From DATBMY01 sp036554605 (GTDB lineage: Bacteria > Acidobacteriota > Blastocatellia > UBA7656), in contig DATBMY010000074.1 of assembly GCA_036554605.1 (NCBI GenBank), positions 1-7,226 of the forward strand: 7,226 nucleotides of DNA, given 5' to 3'. The notes beneath the pieces are model-generated. The model did not search any database. It was not told the DNA's origin and saw only the letters and a program-made list of their open reading frames with translations. Numbering within the stretch: the stretch's first letter is position 1; each line of letters starts with the position of its first letter. Shown piece after piece: positions 1 through 6,796 of the stretch. The position numbers and the translations under genes are program-made.

Positions 1-15
1 GTACGGGAATTTTCT

Positions 16-84
16 GGCCTCAAGGCGTGCCCATCTTATAAGCTAATATTGATTGCGACGCGCTTTGAGGCCTTTGCTTAAGCA
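16..84 (+). promoter_or_regulatory. Putative control region of the HtrA gene: inverted repeat, AT-rich core and palindrome
   Basis: Two arms, GGCCTCAAGGCG (16-27) and CGCTTTGAGGCC (61-72), are inverted repeats matching at 11 of 12 positions; the one mismatch would be a G-U pair in RNA. They enclose an AT-rich stretch with -10-like hexamers TATAAG (37-42) and TAATAT (44-49). I found no convincing -35 box for either, and no good fit to the E. coli sigma-E consensus that often drives htrA/degP. A perfect 10-bp palindrome TGCTTAAGCA follows at 75-84. The block could be an operator around a promoter or a 5' UTR hairpin; the sequence alone does not decide. Confidence 0.35.
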
Positions 85-109
85 GGTTCTCGTCCTTGAA
101 AGTAGTTAT

Positions 110-115
110 GGAGGT
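110..115 (+). promoter_or_regulatory. Ribosome binding site of the HtrA-family gene
   Basis: GGAGGT is a near-perfect Shine-Dalgarno sequence, 9 nt before the ATG at 125. It fixes the start of the protease gene and agrees with the signal peptide that begins there. Confidence 0.85.
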
Positions 116-124
116 TGAACAGAT

Positions 125-1585
125 ATGGATGTGAGACTAAAGAACTTGAGCAGTTTTAGGGGAGTTCGGGTGCTGGCGCTCGCCCTGGCGCTTTCATTAT
201 CGAGCGTGTTAGGACTCGGGTTCGCGACGGCCGTATCGGCCCAGCAGCAGATGCCGACGCCACAGGATTTGTCGCGCACTTTTACTCACGTGGCAAAGCA
301 GTTAAAGCCGACCGTGGTTAATATTGATACGGTCGAAAAAGCGAGCAGGCGTTCTTCCATGCGTCTGCCGGAGGGCTTTCCTCAGATACCGGGCTTTGGC
401 GACACGCCGCGACAGCAGAGGGGCACCGGGTCGGGCGTCATCATCAGCCCCGACGGTTACATACTCACTAACAATCACGTGGCCGGCGATGCCGACGAGA
501 TCAAGGTGAAGCTTTCTGATGGTCGAGAGATGAAAGCGAGGCTCGTGGGCGGGGATGCCGAAACCGATCTTGCGGTCATAAAGATTGATGGTCAGAACCT
601 GCCCTTCGCGCGGCTCGGCAACTCCGACGCGGTCGAGCAGGGCGAATGGGTTATCGCGCTTGGAAGCCCCTTCGGACTTCAGGCGACCATGACGGCCGGC
701 ATTGTCTCGGCTACGGGGCGCGACCTCGGCGGCATACAGGGCGGCCAGTTTACGAACTACATTCAGACCGACGCTTCTATCAACCCAGGAAATTCAGGCG
801 GGCCGCTCATCAATATGAACGGCGAAGTTATCGGAATAAACACGCTGATATTCTCCAGAACCGGATCGAACTCGGGGATAGGCTTCGCCATACCGTCTAA
901 CCTCGCCAACAAGGTGTATGCTCAGCTTGTCAGGCATGGCAAGGTGACGCGCGGCTACCTGGGCGTATTCTTACAGCCCGTCACACCGGTCATCGCCAGG
1001 ACTGTTGGGCTGAAGGGCGAAGAGGGCGCGCTGGTTGGCGACCTGGCCCGGCAGAACAGCCCCGCGGCTCAGGCCGGGCTTGAGAGCGGCGACGTTATAG
1101 TGGAATTCGACGGCAAGCCCGTAAAGAATCCGAAGCACTTGACCGAGATGGTCGCCGACACGGCCGTCGGCAAGAGCGTGCCGCTCAAGTACTTCCGCGA
1201 CGGCCAGGTTCGTAGCGCCAATATAGTGCTTGGCGAGCGACCGGGCAGCGACGAGGTCGCCGAGAACCGGCCCGAACGCCGGCAGGATGAGGAAGCAGTC
1301 CCGGGCAAGCTCGGCCTCATTGTAGATGATGTCACGCCCGAGCTGGCGCGACAGATGAGGCTTAGAATCGATTCCGGGGTCGTGATCCGAAGCGTGCAAC
1401 CCGGCAGCGCGGCCGACGAGGCGGGCCTTACGCGCGGCGACGTTATTCATCGCGTCAACCGCGTGCCGGTCAATTCGCGGTTGGAATATAATCGCGCCAT
1501 GTCGGCGCTCAAGGATCAGAACACCGTTCTGCTCCAGATCGAGCGCTCGGGGCAGCTTTCATTCATCAGCGTCACACTCGAATAA
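125..1585 (+). CDS. htrA: HtrA/Deg-family periplasmic serine endoprotease with two PDZ domains
   Basis: This 486-residue protein should degrade, and possibly chaperone, misfolded envelope proteins (MEROPS S1C, DegP/DegQ type). Residues 1-39 form a Sec signal peptide: basic start, hydrophobic run about 15-36, likely cleavage after A-V-S-A (39|40), placing it in the periplasm. The trypsin-like domain spans about 50-270. The triad is visible as His118 (TNNHVAG), Asp148 (ETDLAV) and Ser224 (GNSGGPL), so it should be active. PDZ1 is at about 276-370 and PDZ2 at about 394-486, joined by a charged linker (about 371-392). Length and domain order match DegP/DegQ. The region between signal peptide and catalytic core (about 72-100) is short, which resembles DegQ more than the long LA loop of E. 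coli DegP. The gene stands alone, with its own terminator downstream. Family identity is very sure; the orthologue (DegP, DegQ or DegS-like) is not, so the symbol is generic. Confidence 0.96.
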   Translation: MDVRLKNLSSFRGVRVLALALALSLSSVLGLGFATAVSAQQQMPTPQDLSRTFTHVAKQLKPTVVNIDTVEKASRRSSMRLPEGFPQIPGFGDTPRQQRGTGSGVIISPDGYILTNNHVAGDADEIKVKLSDGREMKARLVGGDAETDLAVIKIDGQNLPFARLGNSDAVEQGEWVIALGSPFGLQATMTAGIVSATGRDLGGIQGGQFTNYIQTDASINPGNSGGPLINMNGEVIGINTLIFSRTGSNSGIGFAIPSNLANKVYAQLVRHGKVTRGYLGVFLQPVTPVIARTVGLKGEEGALVGDLARQNSPAAQAGLESGDVIVEFDGKPVKNPKHLTEMVADTAVGKSVPLKYFRDGQVRSANIVLGERPGSDEVAENRPERRQDEEAVPGKLGLIVDDVTPELARQMRLRIDSGVVIRSVQPGSAADEAGLTRGDVIHRVNRVPVNSRLEYNRAMSALKDQNTVLLQIERSGQLSFISVTLE

Positions 1586-1616
1586 CGAGCGGACCTGTTT
1601 ACTCTTTTTATCACAA

Positions 1617-1648
1617 GAGGCGGCCAGAATCTGGCCGCCTCTTTTTTT
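1617..1648 (+). terminator. Rho-independent terminator after the HtrA gene
   Basis: A perfect 11-bp GC-rich stem (GAGGCGGCCAG at 1617-1627 with CTGGCCGCCTC at 1631-1641) closes a 3-nt AAT loop and is followed by seven Ts (1642-1648). Two further A-T pairs (1615-1616 with 1642-1643) can extend the stem. It lies 32 nt past the HtrA stop. The opposite strand has no U-run directly after the stem, so it works only for rightward transcription and insulates the M28 gene from HtrA. Confidence 0.95.
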
Positions 1649-1677
1649 CGCTCCTGTCGCAACGGCCAGCCCTTGCG

Positions 1678-1683
1678 TATAAT
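1678..1683 (+). promoter_or_regulatory. -10 promoter element of the M28 peptidase gene, implying a leaderless transcript
   Basis: TATAAT is an exact sigma-70-type -10 hexamer. Only 8 nt separate it from the ATG at 1692, so transcription starting the usual 6-8 nt downstream would begin at or within about 2 nt of the start codon. The best -35 candidate is weak (CTGTCG, 1654-1659, 3 of 6 matches, 18-nt spacer). No Shine-Dalgarno is present in the 8 nt before the ATG. The hexamer lies just downstream of the HtrA terminator, where a new promoter is needed. Confidence 0.6.
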
Positions 1684-1691
1684 CCGTATGC

Positions 1692-3158
1692 ATGAGACCG
1701 CGTAAAGTTTCCATCATCAGAAAAGCTCTTGTCATATTTCTTGCACTCTTCTTTTCTCTTCCCGCCCACGGGCGACATAACCGAAACCAGGAAAACCCGG
1801 CGCCGGTCGCTTATCCGCCAAAGCTTGTTGAGGAGCTTGATCGCCTGCGCGAGGCGGCGCTTTCGAGCGATTACGCCTACCGCGTGACCGCTTACCTGTG
1901 CAACAACATAGGCCCGCGGTTGAGCGGCACCGCGCAAGCCGAGCGCGCTGTCGAATACGTGGCCGCGGAGATGCGAAGGCTCGGGCTCGATGTGAAGCTC
2001 GAAAAAGTCATGGTCCCCCGCTGGGTGCGCGGCGCTGAAACGGGCGAGCTGGTCGAGTATCCGGGTCAGGCCGCGGGAACCTCGCAGAAGATTGTGCTGA
2101 CGGCGCTTGGCGGCAGCGTTGCCACACCGCCCGAAGGAATCACGGCCGAGGTCATAGTGGCCCGCAGTTTCGAGCACCTTCAATCTCTCGGGCGGGAAAA
2201 AGTCGCGGGCAAGATTGTTGTATTCGACTATAAGTTCGACCGCCGTCTGGCCGAGCAAGGCGACGCGGGCGAAGCTTATGGCCGGGCGGCCGCTTACCGG
2301 TATGCGGGCGCGAGCGCGGCCGCGCGGCTCGGGGGCGTGGCCGCGCTCAATCGCTCGGCGGGCGGCTCGCAAAACCGGCTGCCGCACACCGGCTCGATGG
2401 GCTACCAGGAGGACGCGCCCAAGATTCCTGCCGGCGCAATCACCAATGAGGATGCTGACCTCATCGCTCAACTTACAGCTCAAGGCAGAGTGCGCATGAA
2501 GCTGACGCTCACGCCCCGCACTCTTCCCGACGTTGAAAGCTACAACGTCGTCGCGGACATTAAGGGCTCCGAGCAGCCGGAGCAGGTCGTTATCGTTTCA
2601 GGCCACCTCGACTCGTGGGATCTGGGGACCGGCGCGCTCGATGACGCGGTCGGGGTCGCGGCCTCGATGCAGGTTGCGAATTTGATCAAACAACTCGGGC
2701 TCAGGCCCCGGCGGACCATACGCATAATCGCCTGGATGAACGAAGAGAACGGGCTGCGTGGCGGGCGCGGTTATGCGGCGGACCACGCCTCGGAGCTTGC
2801 AAATCATCTTGCGGCCATCGAGATGGATGTCGGAGCGGGCCACCCCGCGGGCATCTTCGCCCGCGCGAGCGCGCGCGCGATAGAGATGCTCAGGCCGCTT
2901 GCGGCCGCGCTACAACCAATCGGCGCGCCCATCATAAGGCAGGTAGCGGGATCTCCCGGCGCGGATATTTCTCCGCTCGACGCCGCGGGCGTCCCTACCT
3001 TTGCGCCCATACAGGACATACGGACATACTTCGATTATCACCACACTCCGGCCGATACGTTGGATAAGGTCAAACCGCGCGAGCTTGCGGAAAACGCCGC
3101 CGTGCTCGCGCTCCTGGCCTACGCAATCGCCAGCATGCCCGAGCCGCTTCCGAGATAG
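1692..3158 (+). CDS. M28-family zinc metallopeptidase, carboxypeptidase-Q/PGCP-like, secreted
   Basis: This 488-residue exopeptidase probably releases amino acids from peptides outside the cytoplasm. A Sec signal peptide covers about 1-27 (basic start, hydrophobic 12-24). The peptidase fold is split by a PA-like insertion at about 130-270, as in plasma glutamate carboxypeptidase. The two-zinc site is complete: His305 (SGHLDSWD), bridging Asp317 (ALDDAVG), catalytic Glu351 and ligand Glu352 (MNEENG), Asp379 (EMDVGAG) and His451 (YHHTPADT). The Y-H-H-x-P-A-D-T-x-D-K-V motif and the overall length fit the carboxypeptidase Q branch. The start is forced: an in-frame TAA lies at 1680-1682, ATG 1692 is the only start codon after it, and the next Met is residue 93. 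There is no Shine-Dalgarno; a TATAAT ends 8 nt upstream. It has its own promoter and ends in a heptamer array facing the convergent permease gene. The substrate cannot be read from sequence. Confidence 0.94.
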   Translation: MRPRKVSIIRKALVIFLALFFSLPAHGRHNRNQENPAPVAYPPKLVEELDRLREAALSSDYAYRVTAYLCNNIGPRLSGTAQAERAVEYVAAEMRRLGLDVKLEKVMVPRWVRGAETGELVEYPGQAAGTSQKIVLTALGGSVATPPEGITAEVIVARSFEHLQSLGREKVAGKIVVFDYKFDRRLAEQGDAGEAYGRAAAYRYAGASAAARLGGVAALNRSAGGSQNRLPHTGSMGYQEDAPKIPAGAITNEDADLIAQLTAQGRVRMKLTLTPRTLPDVESYNVVADIKGSEQPEQVVIVSGHLDSWDLGTGALDDAVGVAASMQVANLIKQLGLRPRRTIRIIAWMNEENGLRGGRGYAADHASELANHLAAIEMDVGAGHPAGIFARASARAIEMLRPLAAALQPIGAPIIRQVAGSPGADISPLDAAGVPTFAPIQDIRTYFDYHHTPADTLDKVKPRELAENAAVLALLAYAIASMPEPLPR

Positions 3159-3163
3159 CCAGT

Positions 3164-3191
3164 GGTCAGGGGCCAGGGGTCGGGGGTCAGA
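3164..3191 (+). repeat. Heptamer tandem array (GGTCAGG type, four units) after the M28 stop codon
   Basis: Four contiguous 7-bp units read GGTCAGG, GGCCAGG, GGTCGGG, GGTCAGA; a degenerate fifth unit (AGCCAGT, 3157-3163) may precede them, overlapping the TAG stop. This is a short tandemly repeated repetitive sequence in the 3' end of the gene. Its G-runs (3169-3172, 3176-3179, 3182-3186, then 3200-3203) could form a long-loop G-quadruplex in the M28 mRNA. The spacer holds no gene and no U-tract terminator; its AT-rich middle (about 3230-3270) shows nothing I can name. Confidence 0.8.
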
Positions 3192-3281
3192 GCCGGATAG
3201 GGGACAGCTTACAGCTGGTAGTCAATTCCCGTATCACAAATCTAGAATCTCATAATTCAAATATGATCTTACCTGACAAGC

Positions 3282-3309
3282 CCTGGCCCCCGCCCCCTGA
3301 CCTCTGGCC
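3282..3309 (-). repeat. Second heptamer array, inverted, after the permease stop codon
   Basis: On the minus strand the units are GGCCAGA, GGTCAGG, GGGCGGG, GGCCAGG, the same heptamer family as at 3164-3191 but in opposite orientation. It starts one nucleotide past the permease TAG stop (3311-3313). Unit by unit the two arrays match at 22 of 28 positions, and three of the six differences become G-U pairs in rightward RNA, so they could fold into a long stem around a 90-nt loop. C-runs at 3281-3283, 3287-3291, 3293-3297 and 3308-3311 give a possible minus-strand G-quadruplex with loops of 3, 1 and 10 nt. Confidence 0.8.
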
Positions 3310-3310
3310 C

Positions 3311-5728
3311 CTACTCATGTCTTAGCGCGACCATCGGGTCGACTCTGGTCGCCCTGCGCGCGGGGATGTATGTGGCCGCGAGGGCGACCGCGGCGAGCAG
3401 CGCCGGGATGACGGCGAACGTCACCGGGTCCGTCTCGCTCACGCCGAAGAGCAGACTTCGCATGAAGCGCGTCAGGAAGAATGCCGCGGCCAGGCCCACG
3501 CCTACGCCTATCGCGATCATCCTGATACTGTCTCCGACGACCATGCCGAGCACATTCCTCGAATTGGCTCCCAGAGCCATTCTTATGCCTATCTCGTGCG
3601 TCCGTTGCGTGACCGCGTAAGAGATCAACCCGTAGATGCCCACGGCCGCAAGCAACAGCGCCAGCCCGGCGAATATCCCTAGAAGGAGCATGGTCAGGCG
3701 GCGTCCGGCGAGCGATTCAGAGACGATGGTCTCCATAGTAGAGACGTTGGAAACAGGCTGGTCCCTGTCGACCGACCAGACCGCTTCGCGCGCGGAGGCG
3801 ACAAAGCTGAGCGGGTCGCCCGTCGTTTTAACAACGAGGTGGCGCGGCTCGAAAAAGTCTAGCTGCGAATAGGGTAGGTAAAGCTGCGGCCGCGTTTCCG
3901 TCTCAAGCTCAAACTGCCGGACATTGGCAGCCACGCCGATAATCGTGATCCAGGGGTTGGTCGAGCTGTAGCGACCTATTTTTATGCGTTTGCCGATGGC
4001 CTCCTCGCCCGGCCAGTAGGTGCGCGCCATGGTCTCGCTGATGATCGCAACCTGCGCCCGGTCATTGATGTCCTGACGGGTAAAGCCGCGCCCGCTCACA
4101 AGCTGTATTGACATGGTGCGGAAATAATCGGGGCTGATCAGTCTCGTCGCGGCGATCGCCACCTGATCGGGCGGCGGCTCCGGGAGTCCCTCGACGGTGA
4201 AACTCGCGTTATTGCCTTTGAATGTCAGCGGAAGGTTCGTAATGACCCCGGCCGACTCGACGCCCGCGAGCGCCCCTACGCGTTCGAGCACCTGGGTGTA
4301 GAATGCGGTGCGCTTTTCTACGGTATCGTATTTGTTCTGCTGCGGCACCACCTCTACGGTCAAAAGGTTATCCGTCTTGAAGCCCGCCTCGACGTTGCTC
4401 AATCGAAGAAAGCTGTTTATCAAGAGCCCCGCGCCCACAAGCAGCACCAGCGCCAGCGCTATCTCGGCGATGACAAGCGCGCTTCTGAGCCTGGGGCGCG
4501 ACGGCGCGACGGTTCCCTTGCCGCCTTCTTTCAGGGTTTCATTAAGGTTGATCTTTGCCGCTTGCATTGCCGGCGCGAGCCCGAATATCACTCCGGTCAG
4601 AAGCGACAGAGCTATGGTGAAAATGAGCACCGAGCCATCCATGGAAATCTCGCGCCCGCGAAATAGCTCGGGCGGTATGAGCGCCGTGAGCGCTTTCAGC
4701 CCGGCAAAGGCAAGCAGCAGCCCCGCCGCGCCGCCCGTAATCGATAGCAACATGCTTTCTGTAAGGAACTGGCGCACAAGGCGCGAGCGGTTCGCGCCGA
4801 GCGCCGAGCGTATGGCGATCTCTTTCTGGCGAGAGGCGGCGCGCGCAAGCAAAAGGTTCGCTACGTTCGCGCAGGCGATGAGCAGAACAAGAGCGACTGC
4901 TCCGAGCAATATCAAAAGCGCGGGCCGCAGGTTGCCCACCAGCTCTTCGTGAATCGGAACGACCTTCGCGCCGAGGGCCGTGTTTGTCTGCGGGTACTGC
5001 TGCTCAAGGCGGGCGGCTATCGCGCTCATTTCGGTCTGAGCCTGCGTGAGGCTGACGCCTTGTTTGAGCCGGGCCACTACCATGAGGTAGTGACTGCCGC
5101 GCCGGCTCGCTTCATCTTGACTGAAGGCTATGGGGACCCACATCTGGTTTCGCTCGGGGAAGTCGAAACCGGGCGGCATTATGCCGACCACGGTGTGCGG
5201 CTGGCCGTTGAGCGATATGGTCTGGTTCAAGAGCCCCTCGTCGCCGCCGAACCGGCGCTGCCAAAGCGCATGGCCTATGATGACCACGGGGGAAGATTCC
5301 GGCATGTCGTCTTCGGGCAAAAAGGCGCGGCCGCGCATGGGCGCGACGCCGAAGAGTGGAAAGAAGCTGGCCGAGACTCTCTGTCCTTCGATCTTTTCCG
5401 GCTCGCCGGTGCCCGTAAGGTTAAAAGCGCGATCAGCCATCGCCGCCATGTCCTCGAACACGGATTGTTGCTCGCGCCAGTCAAAGAAGTTTGCGGGCGC
5501 GGGCGTGTCCGCGGGAAAGCCCAGGCTGGTCCTCTCCTCCCAGACCATCACGAGTCGCTCGGACTCGGGATAAGCCAGAGGGCGAAGCAATACGGAATTG
5601 ACCACGCTGAAAATGGCAGTGTTCGCGCCGATACCGAGCGCGAGCGCCAGCACCGCAACAATCGTGAAGGCGGGCTTGCTTAAAAGCGCTCGCAGGCCGT
5701 AGCGAATATCTTGAAAGAGCTTATCCAT
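3311..5728 (-). CDS. ADOP-type duplicated orphan ABC transporter permease (MacB_PCD/FtsX twice)
   Basis: This 805-residue inner-membrane protein contains two MacB-type permease units in tandem. Unit one: TM helix about 21-48, periplasmic MacB_PCD domain about 55-240, FtsX domain about 268-390 with three helices (about 268-293, 325-350, 366-388). Unit two: helix about 416-440, periplasmic domain about 445-665, FtsX domain about 678-800 with three helices (678-703, 728-752, 771-788). The same cytoplasmic coupling motif occurs in both: E-I-A-I-R-S-A-L-G-A at 303-312 and E-I-G-I-R-M-A-L-G-A at 712-721. It ends in a typical V-D-P-M-V-A-L-R-H-E tail. The length, the duplication and the N-terminal D-I-R-Y-G-L-R-x-L pattern match the acidobacterial duplicated orphan permease family. 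No ATP-binding subunit lies in the window, consistent with 'orphan'. By analogy with MacB/LolCDE it may drive mechanotransmission or export; substrate and ATPase partner are unknown. It is intact, with no frameshift. Confidence 0.95.
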   Translation of the reverse strand: MDKLFQDIRYGLRALLSKPAFTIVAVLALALGIGANTAIFSVVNSVLLRPLAYPESERLVMVWEERTSLGFPADTPAPANFFDWREQQSVFEDMAAMADRAFNLTGTGEPEKIEGQRVSASFFPLFGVAPMRGRAFLPEDDMPESSPVVIIGHALWQRRFGGDEGLLNQTISLNGQPHTVVGIMPPGFDFPERNQMWVPIAFSQDEASRRGSHYLMVVARLKQGVSLTQAQTEMSAIAARLEQQYPQTNTALGAKVVPIHEELVGNLRPALLILLGAVALVLLIACANVANLLLARAASRQKEIAIRSALGANRSRLVRQFLTESMLLSITGGAAGLLLAFAGLKALTALIPPELFRGREISMDGSVLIFTIALSLLTGVIFGLAPAMQAAKINLNETLKEGGKGTVAPSRPRLRSALVIAEIALALVLLVGAGLLINSFLRLSNVEAGFKTDNLLTVEVVPQQNKYDTVEKRTAFYTQVLERVGALAGVESAGVITNLPLTFKGNNASFTVEGLPEPPPDQVAIAATRLISPDYFRTMSIQLVSGRGFTRQDINDRAQVAIISETMARTYWPGEEAIGKRIKIGRYSSTNPWITIIGVAANVRQFELETETRPQLYLPYSQLDFFEPRHLVVKTTGDPLSFVASAREAVWSVDRDQPVSNVSTMETIVSESLAGRRLTMLLLGIFAGLALLLAAVGIYGLISYAVTQRTHEIGIRMALGANSRNVLGMVVGDSIRMIAIGVGVGLAAAFFLTRFMRSLLFGVSETDPVTFAVIPALLAAVALAATYIPARRATRVDPMVALRHE

Positions 5729-5734
5729 TTAATT

Positions 5735-5738
5735 CTCC
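5735..5738 (-). promoter_or_regulatory. Ribosome binding site of the permease gene
   Basis: On the minus strand GGAG sits 6 nt before the ATG (complement of 5726-5728). This supports the chosen start, which is also where the conserved D-x-x-x-Q-D-I-R-Y-G-L-R permease N-terminus begins. Confidence 0.75.
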
Positions 5739-5919
5739 AGAGTTGAGATAGCGAGGTCGACCTATTAGGACACGGATGGGCACGATGAGTTAGTGGCGAG
5801 CGAGGCAGCAAGGTTTCAGCTTTTTCACGCGCGGGCCGAAACTGGAAAAGGTCGCCGCGCTTTGATAACCTCGTCTAACCTGCAAGTGGACAATTTGGCC
5901 TTGAACGCTTTATGTCAAC

Positions 5920-5926
5920 AGGAGGG
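5920..5926 (+). promoter_or_regulatory. Ribosome binding site of the dienelactone hydrolase gene
   Basis: AGGAGGG is a strong Shine-Dalgarno sequence, 9 nt before the ATG at 5936. It decides the start and so keeps the 14-residue stretch ahead of the Tat motif in the protein. Confidence 0.88.
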
Positions 5927-5935
5927 ATTTGACTT

Positions 5936-6796
5936 ATGGATGATGAGCTGACTGGTTTGATACCAAAGACTGAATTCAGCAGGAGAAAATTCGTGCTGAC
6001 ATCACTCACCGCCGGGTGGGCGCTCGCGGTCCAACCCATTTCCGCGCAGACCATCACTACCGATTCCACGGGGCTCGTGGCGGGAGAGATAAAGATACCG
6101 GTCTCGGACGGCCAGATACCGGGCTACCGCGCGATGCCCGCCAAGGGCACGTCCTTTCCCGTGGTGCTCGTAGTACAAGAGATATTCGGCGTGCACGAGC
6201 ACATCAAAGACCTCTGCCGAAGGCTTGCCAAGTCGGGCCATATGGCGATTGCGCCCGAGATGTATGCGCGCCAGGGCGACGTGTCGAAGCTGGAGAAATT
6301 CGAAGAGATTCGCCCGATCGTCGCGAAGGTCCCCGACTCGCAAGTGATGTCGGACCTCGACGCGGCGGTCGCTTATGCAGAGGGCACGGGCAAAGGCGAC
6401 ACAGGGAAGCTCGCCATAACGGGCTTCTGCTGGGGCGGGCGCATCGTGTGGCTCTATGCGGCGCACAGCGCTCAGTTGAAAGCGGGAGCGGCCTGGTACG
6501 GTCGCCTGGTCGGCAGCCCGACCGAGCTTCAGCCGAAGCATCCCATCGACGTTGCGGCCAATCTCAAAGCGCCCGTGCTGGGGCTTTACGGGGCCAAGGA
6601 CCGCGGCATCCCGCTCGATACGGTCGAGAAGATGCGCGAGGCCATAATAGCAGCAAACGGAAAATCGGAGATTATCGTCTATCCGGAGGCCGATCACGGG
6701 TTCAATGCCGATTACCGGCCCATGTACAACAAGGCGGCGGCCGAGGAGGCGTGGCGGCGTATGCTCGAATGGTTTAAAAAGCATGGCGCGGCGTAA
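5936..6796 (+). CDS. Dienelactone hydrolase family protein, Tat-exported
   Basis: This 286-residue alpha/beta hydrolase belongs to the dienelactone hydrolase (carboxymethylenebutenolidase-like) family, which opens lactones or cleaves esters with a cysteine nucleophile. The N-terminus has a twin-arginine signal: S-R-R-K-F-V-L at 15-21, hydrophobic stretch about 20-35, probable cleavage near I-S-A|Q (37|38). It is therefore expected to fold in the cytoplasm and cross the membrane folded. The mature domain covers about 46-283. The triad is visible: Cys165 in G-F-C-W-G-G, Asp222 in G-A-K-D and His254 in A-D-H-G-F. Glu82 (V-Q-E-I-F-G) matches the conserved Glu that activates the Cys in characterised enzymes. 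All key residues are present, so it should be active; the substrate is unknown, and aromatic degradation should not be assumed because no catabolic genes are nearby. It overlaps the next gene by up to 14 nt, suggesting translational coupling. Confidence 0.93.
   Translation: MDDELTGLIPKTEFSRRKFVLTSLTAGWALAVQPISAQTITTDSTGLVAGEIKIPVSDGQIPGYRAMPAKGTSFPVVLVVQEIFGVHEHIKDLCRRLAKSGHMAIAPEMYARQGDVSKLEKFEEIRPIVAKVPDSQVMSDLDAAVAYAEGTGKGDTGKLAITGFCWGGRIVWLYAAHSAQLKAGAAWYGRLVGSPTELQPKHPIDVAANLKAPVLGLYGAKDRGIPLDTVEKMREAIIAANGKSEIIVYPEADHGFNADYRPMYNKAAAEEAWRRMLEWFKKHGAA

Larger units (their letters stand above)
5729..5935. other. Divergent intergenic spacer between the permease and hydrolase genes
   Basis: These 207 bp must hold the promoters of both divergent genes. 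I could not identify either with confidence. A rightward TTGATA (5862-5867) resembles a -35 box but has no good -10 at normal spacing. On the minus strand a TAATAG-like hexamer (complement of about 5763-5768) lacks a clear -35. No tRNA, convincing hairpin or long repeat is visible. Confidence 0.5.

Noticed and set aside
1..60. Sigma-E/RpoE-type promoter for the HtrA gene
   Set aside because: GGGAATTTT (5-13) resembles a -35 element, but the base string at the expected -10 distance does not match TCTGA; the nearest TCTTA (34-38) is about five nucleotides too far.
1611..2483. Minus-strand open frame (290 codons) across the HtrA terminator and the M28 gene
   Set aside because: It is antisense to the signal peptide and first half of the M28 peptidase, runs through the terminator stem, and shows no domain or secretion signal.
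3159..3310. Possible CRISPR or insertion-sequence remnant in the convergent spacer
   Set aside because: The repeat unit is 7 bp with no spacers, there are no terminal inverted repeats with a transposase remnant, and no target-site duplication is visible; short tandem repeats explain it better.
4308..4952. Plus-strand open frame (214 codons) opposite the permease gene
   Set aside because: Ser/Arg/Ala-rich shadow of the permease reading frame; no start signal and no family resemblance.
4949..5683. Long plus-strand open frame (244 codons) opposite the permease gene
   Set aside because: It lies wholly antisense to the well-supported permease; the translation is rich in Arg, Ala and His with no recognisable domain and has no Shine-Dalgarno, as expected of shadow frames in GC-rich DNA.
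6002..6784. Minus-strand open frame (260 codons) opposite the hydrolase gene
   Set aside because: Fully antisense to a gene with an intact triad and strong ribosome binding site; the composition is Arg/His/Leu-rich shadow sequence without motifs.
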